From: Halovenus sp.
GTDB lineage: Archaea > Halobacteriota > Halobacteria > Halobacteriales > Haloarculaceae
Direction: 5' to 3'
Length of the DNA: 27,736 bases
Assembly: GCA_003551945.1 (NCBI GenBank)
Contig: PUNZ01000145.1
Location: 1 to 27,736 of the forward strand
This document shows positions 7,871 through 14,187 of the stretch, piece by piece (position 1 is the first letter of the stretch; every line of letters begins with the position of its first letter). The notes beneath the pieces were generated by a model, which was given only the letters and a program-made list of their open reading frames with translations, was not told the origin of the DNA and did no database searches. The translations under genes and the position numbers were made by a program.

Positions 7871-8002
7871 AGGAACACCGATAGCGAACTCAAAAGCCGA
7901 TAGGCCGCGAATCTCTCCTCTTTGCGAAACGCTTCGTTCCAGGTGAATGAGAGATGTCATACGCATCTTCATTAGCCCTGAGATGCGCAGAGTAGCTGTA
8001 AA
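7871..8002. other. Intergenic region with nested dyads
   Basis: ATCTCTC (7911-7917) is complementary to GAGAGAT (7949-7955), enclosing a smaller CGAA/TTCG dyad. Next, CGCATCT (7962-7968) is complementary to AGATGCG (7981-7987). The last dyad brackets cattagcc, the only TATA-like sequence about 27 bases before the ATG at 8003. CCGATAG is repeated directly at 7878-7884 and 7898-7904. It may be a regulatory region or a small structured RNA. Confidence 0.35.
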
Positions 8003-8947
8003 ATGTTCCAACTGTGGGCGTCCCTTGTGTCAGGTCTCCTTGCTGGTATCGCTGGATATGCAGTGGTCGCTATCTGTGCTGGCCTTCTTGCAGCGGCTGT
8101 GATATACGCCTATACCACGAGAAAAACTGGCGAAAGACCGGAGGGCACCTCCCCGTCACAACCGGAAGAAGGAGAAGAAATACTCGGCCTCGGTGAGCTT
8201 CAACAGACAACCGAGGCAAAGCCTCCCTCAGACCCACAACCAGAACCGACGGTGCGTGAGGGAAGTACACCCCTGACCCTCGATACGAATCCGAAAGCTT
8301 CAGAGCCTGCAAAGAGTGAAACCGTAACCCAACCAGAGCCAAAGCCGGATACAACGTCAGTAGACACAGCGGGTGGCACCAAAGAGAGCCCCCAATCACC
8401 AACGACAGGTTTCGAAACGGAGCACCAGCCCAGCGAAGAGGTTACTGAAAGGCCATTCCGGGGCCCAGAGGTAAAAACAGAAGAGGAGTTCGAAGAACCA
8501 ACCTTTCTGTCAACGCTTGCCGAACAGGTGTGGACCGAATATGACACAAAACGCTGTGTGTTAGAGGTTGATTGCGGTAGGCCGTTGTCACGTGAGCAAT
8601 CACAGGCGCTTGAACCAGTACTGGAGCGCGTGTTAGCACTGCTGATTAAATCGATATCCGCGGAAAGAAAGCCAATTACGGTTGACCGATTGCTGCAACG
8701 AGCAGAGGAGACGTTCAACCAAACAGAGACCGGCCATCGAAAACGGGTTGCCACGGATGGCGGGTGCATTGAGCGAAGCGAGTGGGTAACTCTCTCGTAT
8801 GATGATGGGCAATTGGTTGTTGAACACAGTATCCGCAACGGCCAATCACCACAATCCTTTTACAACCAATTGCCGACGGTACTGAACAAAGTTGAGTCAA
8901 TATCCGCGGGTGAGGTGACTGATACACTCTCCATCGATGTGGAATGA
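8003..8947 (+). CDS. Membrane-anchored protein of unknown function with long acidic proline-rich linker
   Basis: I do not recognise this 314-residue protein. Residues 3-37 are hydrophobic (one long helix or a hairpin) and end at YTTRKTGER, which suggests that the rest is cytoplasmic. Residues about 40-165 form a low-complexity linker rich in P, E, S and T. Residues about 165-314 form a folded-looking domain with alternating helices and strands, including ECALL-poor but regular stretches such as CVLEVDCGRPLSREQSQALE and EWVTLSYDDGQLVVEHSIRN. There is no obvious catalytic motif. The ATG at 8003 has a weak TATA-like box bracketed by a 7-bp inverted repeat. It precedes the 758-residue protein at 9149, which has a similarly long linker, so the two may work together, but that is only suggested by position. 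Confidence 0.7.
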   Translation: MFQLWASLVSGLLAGIAGYAVVAICAGLLAAAVIYAYTTRKTGERPEGTSPSQPEEGEEILGLGELQQTTEAKPPSDPQPEPTVREGSTPLTLDTNPKASEPAKSETVTQPEPKPDTTSVDTAGGTKESPQSPTTGFETEHQPSEEVTERPFRGPEVKTEEEFEEPTFLSTLAEQVWTEYDTKRCVLEVDCGRPLSREQSQALEPVLERVLALLIKSISAERKPITVDRLLQRAEETFNQTETGHRKRVATDGGCIERSEWVTLSYDDGQLVVEHSIRNGQSPQSFYNQLPTVLNKVESISAGEVTDTLSIDVE

Positions 8948-9114
8948 ACGAGACACACTTTCAGCAACTGACCTCGTGCGCGTGCGACCACTCTCCGATA
9001 GAAGTTTGCTCTTGAGACCACGTTTGGCCTCATCATCGCCGTAGTCGACGTTGGGCTTGGCATCACGGAGGTTCGCTAAGCAATTTGAGCCGCCGATTTT
9101 ACGGTTGCCCCGCA
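8948..9114 (-). pseudogene. Possible gene remnant on the minus strand
   Basis: Between the two linker proteins the minus strand reads as protein-like sequence, for example LANLRDAKPNVDYGDDEA followed by KRGLKSKLL. Its codons show the G/C-ending third positions typical of the real genes here. It has no promoter or sensible start and runs into the 3' end of the gene at 8003. It may be a fragment of a once-larger gene or insertion sequence. I cannot name the family, and a chance open frame is possible. Confidence 0.25.
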
Positions 9115-9126
9115 AAGTATATACTT
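9115..9126 (+). promoter_or_regulatory. Palindromic TATA box of the 758-residue protein gene
   Basis: AAGTATATACTT is a perfect 12-bp palindrome centred 28 bases before the ATG at 9149. It contains the TATA element and could double as an operator or allow binding in both directions. Confidence 0.65.
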
Positions 9127-9148
9127 CGCTTGTGGCTTGTGAAAACTA

Positions 9149-11425
9149 ATGAGTACACGCGTGGTCGACCGGGTCGAAAACTGGAACGAGCGGTCGTTCA
9201 CGGAGGGGTATCAAGCACTTGCTGACCTCGCCGATGAGGAGTTTTCGGGCGTTGTCCGGACGAACGGCACGGCACTGTTTATGACAAAAGGCGTCGCAAT
9301 TGGCGTACAGGACGGCACTCTCGATGATTTTGAGGGGGCCGCGGGCACGATTTATGAGTCACCATCTCCGGCACTTCCTGTCCTTGCGGTGATGCAAGCT
9401 GACAACGAGGGTGTTCGCGATGAGTTCTATTCCGAGAAAACGAGCCTCAGTGAAGTCGATGGGAAACTCTCCGAAGGTGGCTTTACCGGCTACATTGAGC
9501 TTTCCGAGAATATTCTCTCCGGCGATTATTATCTGGTCTACCATGGTGGCCGTTCAATGAGCGTTGGCTTCGTCGGTGAGTCAGCACGACTTATCGACGG
9601 TGACGAAGCCTTCGAAACGGCAAACGATGAGGTTGGTATCTACCAGATTCGGCCTGCAAATATCGCGCCACTCGACCTTCCGGACCCACCGGAGCCAGCA
9701 GCTATGGCTGCTGAGGATGGTTCGACAGCAACGGACGCTGAGACCGAACAAGGGAGTAGCTCCGACGCTGTGGAAGCTGAAACAGATGACAGTGATGCGA
9801 CCGACGCAGTGAGTGAAGTGGAAGGCCGGGACACCGACGAAGCCGTTTCTCTTGCGGACTCCGCCTCCGAACCAGCGTCTAATCCGGCCCCAGCCGAATC
9901 AGACAGTGCTGCTGGTTCGTCTTCATCCGACCGTTCGGGTGAAAATGCGCAGGCTTCGGCTGAAGAACAGGGTCAAACGCCTTCACAATCGCGTCAGTCG
10001 ACCGAAGGTCCCAGTAGCGACCCCTCGCCGTCACAGCACCAAGGGGCCCAGAATCAACCACCAAAGGCGCCCTCTTCCGACTCACCGCCTCGGCCGACGC
10101 AGACCGAATCACGGACCCAACCAGCAGACGGATACACCGCTCAGGTGGAAACACAACAGATGGAAACGCATGCGATTCCATCTCTTGACCCCTCACGGAC
10201 ACAAAAAAAGCAGCGGGAGTCGCCTATCCGAACACAGGCCGTCCGCACCACACCGCAACAAACAGGCAGTCAACCTCAACAGGCGTCCCCTCCTCAGCAA
10301 CCAGCGCAGCCAGAACCAACTCACCATCTTGATAGGCCAGCCCACTCACCGAATGTACCGCCAGAAGAACAACGACAGGATGAGCAGACTGGGACTCATT
10401 CGGGCACACCGGCTCATTCAACTGCAGCGACTGAAAGCGCTGGGGAACAAACAGCGGCTGAATCAGAAGCACAGAAAGAGGAGCTTGAAGCGCTCGAATC
10501 AGCCAAGGAACAACTGGACGAGCGAGTTGCAGAGCTAGAGAGCGAGCGCGATACGTTGGAATCGGAAACAGAAGAACTGACCGCGGAGCTAGCGGCTGTC
10601 CGCGACGAACGCGATGAACTGGCTGTAAAAGTTGAAGAACTGCAATCCGAGCTCACGCGGCTTGAAACTGAACTTGGCGCAGCACCCGGTGCTGAACAGC
10701 GGATTACGCCACAAGAGGCCCTGCTTGGGACTGATATCTTCGTCAGGTACCAATCAAAAGGGGAGGCAACGCTTGAATCAGCACATGAAGGTGCTGCCGA
10801 TAGACAGGACCTCAACAGCAACCTTCGTCTCGAAAAGCACACACAGTTTGAGACAGAGTCGGCTTCGGTCGGTGGACAGACCTACACGGAATTTTTGGAC
10901 AGCACAGTCGAGTATCAGTTCGTCGAGTGGCTGGTCAGAGAGCTGTTGTTCGAGATACGGGATACTGGTCATGCAAAGGCCCTCGCGGACCTTTATGACG
11001 TTATCCCCAACATTGACCGTGCGGAGATAGGGGGGGTTATCAACGTTCGGTTGATGGAAGACGGTAAGGAAGTAACGCTTGAGGAGTCGTTCGATGTTGT
11101 GTTGCGCGACAGAATGGGTGACCCATTACTCGTTGCAAATCTGAACGATTCCCGCGAAGCAGCAACGGCGGGTATGATGGAACGACTCATCACCTCCGCC
11201 GAGCGGGTCGGTGAATCGGTAGATGGATTTTCAGGGGCGTTTCTCGTCACGCGCAGCTTCTTTGAACCGGGTGCGCTCGAAATCGCAGGGGAAGCTACTC
11301 AAAGCGGGTTCCTGACGCGAGAAAAGCGAAAAAGCTTCGTGAACCTTTCACGGAAAACTGGGTATCATCTGTGTTTAGTCGAGGCTCGTAACGACAACTT
11401 CCATATGGCCGTTCCGGAACTCTAA
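9149..11425 (+). CDS. Large three-part protein: beta-rich N-terminal module, long linker, coiled coil, C-terminal alpha/beta domain
   Basis: The 758-residue protein belongs to a haloarchaeal family without known function. Residues 1-175 hold two similar segments (FSGVVRTNGTALFMTKGVA and FTGYIELSENILSGDYYLV), suggesting a duplicated module reminiscent of DUF4388-like signalling domains. Residues about 180-430 are a low-complexity linker rich in Q, P, S, T, D and E. Residues about 432-510 form a strong coiled coil (repeats such as ELEALESAKEQLDERVAELE). Residues about 515-758 form an alpha/beta domain with FDVVLRDRMGDPLLVANLN near 647-665. That spacing recalls the core strands of the restriction-endonuclease-like fold, without the usual E-x-K. 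No membrane segment or signal peptide is seen. The start has a palindromic TATA box 28 bases upstream. The gene converges on the small winged-helix gene, overlapping by four bases. Confidence 0.8.
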   Translation: MSTRVVDRVENWNERSFTEGYQALADLADEEFSGVVRTNGTALFMTKGVAIGVQDGTLDDFEGAAGTIYESPSPALPVLAVMQADNEGVRDEFYSEKTSLSEVDGKLSEGGFTGYIELSENILSGDYYLVYHGGRSMSVGFVGESARLIDGDEAFETANDEVGIYQIRPANIAPLDLPDPPEPAAMAAEDGSTATDAETEQGSSSDAVEAETDDSDATDAVSEVEGRDTDEAVSLADSASEPASNPAPAESDSAAGSSSSDRSGENAQASAEEQGQTPSQSRQSTEGPSSDPSPSQHQGAQNQPPKAPSSDSPPRPTQTESRTQPADGYTAQVETQQMETHAIPSLDPSRTQKKQRESPIRTQAVRTTPQQTGSQPQQASPPQQPAQPEPTHHLDRPAHSPNVPPEEQRQDEQTGTHSGTPAHSTAATESAGEQTAAESEAQKEELEALESAKEQLDERVAELESERDTLESETEELTAELAAVRDERDELAVKVEELQSELTRLETELGAAPGAEQRITPQEALLGTDIFVRYQSKGEATLESAHEGAADRQDLNSNLRLEKHTQFETESASVGGQTYTEFLDSTVEYQFVEWLVRELLFEIRDTGHAKALADLYDVIPNIDRAEIGGVINVRLMEDGKEVTLEESFDVVLRDRMGDPLLVANLNDSREAATAGMMERLITSAERVGESVDGFSGAFLVTRSFFEPGALEIAGEATQSGFLTREKRKSFVNLSRKTGYHLCLVEARNDNFHMAVPEL

Positions 11426-11727
11426 CCTTCGATTTCTGCAGCTTCGTCGAGCTTCATCCCATCGAGCTTTTCGATGATGTGGTCAACTTTACCGTCGAGT
11501 TCTTCGACAAATTCGTGTGTGTCATCGGTCGTAATCGCACCCTGGCTCGATGGTTCGATGAGGTTTTCTTCTTCAAGAACGCGAAGTGAGTAGCGTACCT
11601 TGTGGTGTGGGTAGCCTGTTTCGTTCGACATTTTGACGATGCCGATTGGTTCGTTCTCAATAACCATCCGCAGAACCTGCAGATGTCGCTCCAACATGTC
11701 GACTTCCTTTTCCAGTCTGTCTATCAT
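11422..11727 (-). CDS. Small winged-helix DNA-binding protein
   Basis: This 101-residue protein has a leading helix (MIDRLEKEVDMLERHLQVL), a compact winged helix (about 20-70) and an acidic C-terminal helix likely to form a coiled coil for dimerisation. The winged helix contains PIGIVKMSNETGYPHHKVRY and the wing SLRVLEEENLIEPSSQGAI. It resembles small haloarchaeal transcription regulators, and no effector domain is present. The ATG at 11727 is supported by a TTTAAAA box centred 30 bases upstream. Its 3' end overlaps the end of the convergent 758-residue protein gene by four bases. Targets are unknown; the neighbouring genes are candidates. Confidence 0.75.
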   Translation of the reverse strand: MIDRLEKEVDMLERHLQVLRMVIENEPIGIVKMSNETGYPHHKVRYSLRVLEEENLIEPSSQGAITTDDTHEFVEELDGKVDHIIEKLDGMKLDEAAEIEG

Positions 11728-11754
11728 GGCACTTGTTAACTAGTATTGGCATGA

Positions 11755-11761
11755 TTTAAAA
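11755..11761 (-). promoter_or_regulatory. TATA box of the winged-helix gene
   Basis: On the minus strand the sequence is ttttaaa, centred about 30 bases before the ATG at 11727, consistent with a leaderless transcript. Confidence 0.55.
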
Positions 11762-11967
11762 GTTACCCTCGGCGTCCATAATACATCAACAAAGTGAGGT
11801 GTCTTTCATTTGGCGTCCCTTGTCCGCACAGTCATCGTCCTCCCGACTCTACCTTCTGTGGGGTCAAATGGCCACCAATTGACAGCATTTGGTGCGTAGC
11901 CTGCATGACTATCCCCAATTGTCAGGTGACTCTGACTGTGAGCTTAATATGTGAACTTCGCACATGG

Positions 11968-11977
11968 TTAAAATAAA
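11968..11977 (+). promoter_or_regulatory. Strong TATA-like element upstream of the purA leader
   Basis: The sequence ttaaaataaa is flanked by GG and CC to give GGTT...AACC. Transcription would start near 11998, seven bases before the mini-ORF ATG at 12005, giving purA a leader of about 90 bases. Confidence 0.45.
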
Positions 11978-12004
11978 CCTTTGGCTTCCGTATCAATTTC
12001 CGTC

Positions 12005-12121
12005 ATGTGGTGGTGGCTTCTTGTGCCAGCGGAGAGTCAATCGGCGACCGTAATCTGTTTACCGTGGTGGACGGAACTGTCGGCTGATGACCGTTACAAT
12101 CGTCGGCGCACAGCTCGGTGA
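12005..12121 (+). CDS. Possible Trp-rich leader mini-ORF overlapping purA
   Basis: A 38-codon ORF starts MWWWLLVPAESQ and contains a second Trp pair (LPWW), five tryptophans in the first 22 residues. It follows a strong TATA-like element by about 33 bases and ends 35 bases inside purA in another frame. No homologue is known to me. It could be a regulatory leader peptide, or chance; the coding evidence is only position and composition. Confidence 0.25.
   Translation: MWWWLLVPAESQSATVICLPWWTELSADDRYNRRRTAR
12055..12063 (+). promoter_or_regulatory. TATA-like box of purA
   Basis: The sequence ctgtttacc is centred about 28 bases before the purA ATG. It would give a leaderless purA mRNA and competes with the stronger element at 11968-11977. 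Confidence 0.4.
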
Positions 12122-13451
12122 TGAAGGAAAGGGCGGAATTGTCGATCTGTTTGGCGAGCCTGCGGATGTCGTTGCCCGGTATCAGGGCGGAGACAACGCG
12201 GGTCACACCGTCGTTCACGAAGGCACCGAGTACAAGCTCTCGCTGATTCCTAGCGGCGTTGTCCGCGGAAAAATCGGCGTGCTTGGCAACGGCTGTGTTG
12301 TCAACCCTCGGACGCTCTTTGACGAACTTGATGCACTGGGCGAGCGTGGCCTTGAACCGGACGTTCGCGTCGCCCGTCGCGCGCACATCATTTTCCCATA
12401 CCACCGGGTACTTGATGGTATCGAAGAGGATGTAAAAAGCGAATCAGACCAAGAAGTCGGAACCACCGGCCGCGGTATCGGTCCAACGTACGAAGACAAA
12501 ATGGGCCGCCGCGGTATCAGAGCCGGTGACCTTGCAAATCCGGAGGCGCTCCGTGAGCAACTTGAGTACACCGTTCCACAAAAACGAGCCCTTGCAGAGC
12601 AGGTCTACGGGGTTTCGGTCGGCGAAGAGTTCGACATTGACGCCCTCTATGAGGAATATCGCGAGTACGGTGAGCGGCTTGAATCCGAAGGGATGCTGGT
12701 CGAGGCGGGGAACTTCCTTGCAGCCCGACTCGACGCTGGGGAGAATATCGTCTTTGAGGGTGCACAGGGAACGATGATCGACATCGACCACGGAAACTAC
12801 CCCTACGTGACATCATCAAATCCAACGGCAGGGGGAGCAGCACCAGGAACAGGGCTCAGCCCTCGCGTTGTTGGCGATGGTGATGTTGTCGGTATCGTGA
12901 AAGCGTACCTCTCGCGCGTCGGGAGCGGCCCAATGCCGACTGAACTTGCTGGGGTCGAAGGCGATACACCCGGCTATGAGGGTGACGCAGACCCCGATGA
13001 TGAGGAACTAGCCGAGTATATCCGTGATGCCGGTGGCGAGTACGGAACCGTTACGGGCCGTCCACGACGTGTCGGTTGGCTCGATATGCCGATTCTCCGC
13101 CACGCCACGCGAGCAAGCGGATTCACCGGGCTTGCAGTCAACCACATTGATACGCTTGCTGGACTTGATGAACTCTTTGTTGGCCATGCCTACGAAGTTG
13201 ATGGGGAGGAACGCTTGACTGTACCAGCAACGACCGAGCGCTGGGCCAACTGTGAGCCAGTTTTCAAGGAGTTCGATCCATGGCCTGAAGCGGACTGGAA
13301 CGCCGTCGCGTCGGAAGGATACGAAGCGCTTCCTGAAAACGCACGGACGTATCTCGAATATATTAGCGACGAGCTTGGAGTTCCCATTTATGCAGTCGGC
13401 ATCGGCCCCGGACGAGACGAATCAATTGTCCTCGAACATCCGTTTGAGTGA
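12087..13451 (+). CDS. purA: Adenylosuccinate synthetase
   Basis: PurA condenses IMP and aspartate using GTP to form adenylosuccinate, the first step from IMP to AMP. The 454-residue protein starts directly with the GTP-binding loop (VGAQLGDEGKGGIVD; catalytic Asp12), and GGDNAGHTV carries the catalytic His40. EGAQGTMIDIDHGNYPYVTS lies mid-protein, followed by GTVTGRPRRVGWLD and VNHIDTLAGLDEL near the base-recognition end. The second lysine of the usual GDEGKGK is replaced by glycine here. Length is slightly above the bacterial 430, with an acidic insertion around EGDADPDDEELAEYI. The gene stands alone. Upstream are two candidate promoters and a Trp-rich mini-ORF. Confidence 0.97.
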   Translation: MTVTIVGAQLGDEGKGGIVDLFGEPADVVARYQGGDNAGHTVVHEGTEYKLSLIPSGVVRGKIGVLGNGCVVNPRTLFDELDALGERGLEPDVRVARRAHIIFPYHRVLDGIEEDVKSESDQEVGTTGRGIGPTYEDKMGRRGIRAGDLANPEALREQLEYTVPQKRALAEQVYGVSVGEEFDIDALYEEYREYGERLESEGMLVEAGNFLAARLDAGENIVFEGAQGTMIDIDHGNYPYVTSSNPTAGGAAPGTGLSPRVVGDGDVVGIVKAYLSRVGSGPMPTELAGVEGDTPGYEGDADPDDEELAEYIRDAGGEYGTVTGRPRRVGWLDMPILRHATRASGFTGLAVNHIDTLAGLDELFVGHAYEVDGEERLTVPATTERWANCEPVFKEFDPWPEADWNAVASEGYEALPENARTYLEYISDELGVPIYAVGIGPGRDESIVLEHPFE

Positions 13452-13535
13452 CGAGTGATACGACTGCAGTGGTGGACGCATTCTTCACTCTTCTAACCTA
13501 GTTGTCTACGTTGGCATGAGCGATATGCCAATAAA

Positions 13536-13544
13536 TTAATATTA
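13536..13544 (+). promoter_or_regulatory. TATA box of the AT-rich membrane protein gene
   Basis: The sequence ttaatatta lies about 25 bases before the ATG at 13565 within a very AT-rich stretch, consistent with a leaderless transcript. Confidence 0.55.
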
Positions 13545-13564
13545 TGGGGTAATAACACAGGTGC

Positions 13565-14161
13565 ATGTCATGCCCTCCAAGACAGCTATACCGGTTCCCG
13601 ATTGCTATCGTACTCTCATCACTTCTGTTGTTTGTGATGCCCGTTAGTGCAGAGCAATCGATTACTGAACCATCTCAACTGGACCAAGGGATTCTCGCTC
13701 CGCTCTTTACGCTCCTTGTTGGACTTTTATTAATTCTGTTTGCCCCTTCATTTACCGACCGAACGACTCAGCGCATTCTTGATAATCCAGAAGATACGTT
13801 CTTTTATGGGATTGGGTTAGGCATCCTAACGATTGGTCTGTTTGTATTGCTAATTATTACTGTCATTGGCGTTATTCTGTTACCATTTCTCATTATATTC
13901 ATGATTGTGGCTACTGAGATTGGATTTTTAGCTACAGGACGGGTGTTTGCTGATAACTGGGCCGTCATCCTTGGTATTGCAATGGGGTTTTCCACGTTTG
14001 CTGGGCTTATCCCCTATCTTGGGGGAGCACTGGGGCTATTCCTCGGTGCCTTTGGATTCGGAACGCTCTACTTTGAGTATCGGAGTTCCGATGACTCTGG
14101 TCGTTCCGGTCGAAACAACCGCTCAAAGAAGCAATCGAACGTCCGGTCGCCACCGATGTGA
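13565..14161 (+). CDS. Small polytopic membrane protein with signal peptide
   Basis: The 198-residue protein has an N-terminal signal-like segment (about 11-29, ending VMPVSAEQ), then about four membrane helices: 45-63, 78-97 and 98-120 (IITVIGVILLPFLIIFMIVA), and one or two between 130 and 172. The tail is short and basic, rich in S, R, N and K. The membrane domain resembles the integral-membrane part of haloarchaeal bactofilin-like (polymer-forming) proteins, but no bactofilin repeat is present. Function is unknown. Sampled G+C is about 43%, clearly below the flanking purA (about 57%), which may reflect hydrophobic codon use or acquisition. It converges on the helicase gene 26 bases downstream. 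Confidence 0.75.
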   Translation: MSCPPRQLYRFPIAIVLSSLLLFVMPVSAEQSITEPSQLDQGILAPLFTLLVGLLLILFAPSFTDRTTQRILDNPEDTFFYGIGLGILTIGLFVLLIITVIGVILLPFLIIFMIVATEIGFLATGRVFADNWAVILGIAMGFSTFAGLIPYLGGALGLFLGAFGFGTLYFEYRSSDDSGRSGRNNRSKKQSNVRSPPM

Positions 14162-14187
14162 TGGCTCACGCTCCGGCAGTTATCGCC

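Larger units (their letters stand above)
11728..12086. other. 359-base gap before purA without a firm gene
   Basis: No convincing conserved gene is seen. The stretch holds the minus-strand promoter of the winged-helix gene (11755-11761). A dyad CACCAA (11873-11878) / TTGGTG (11889-11894) follows, and ccaattgacag near 11875 recurs nearly unchanged as ccaattgtcag near 11916. A strong plus-strand TATA-like element lies at 11968-11977 and a weaker one at 12055-12063. A Trp-rich mini-ORF starts at 12005. Open frames elsewhere here lack coding character. Confidence 0.5.

Noticed and set aside
7541..8011. 156-residue minus-strand frame across the tRNA
   Set aside because: It includes the antisense translation of tRNA-Pro and part of truB, so it is not a gene.
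7760..9148. Integrated element using tRNA-Pro as attachment site
   Set aside because: No integrase gene and no second copy of the tRNA 3' end found in the window.
9813..10538. 241-residue plus-strand frame within the scaffold gene
   Set aside because: A very basic, Arg/Pro/His/Gln-rich product from the shifted linker of the real gene; typical of shadow frames over acidic haloarchaeal linkers.
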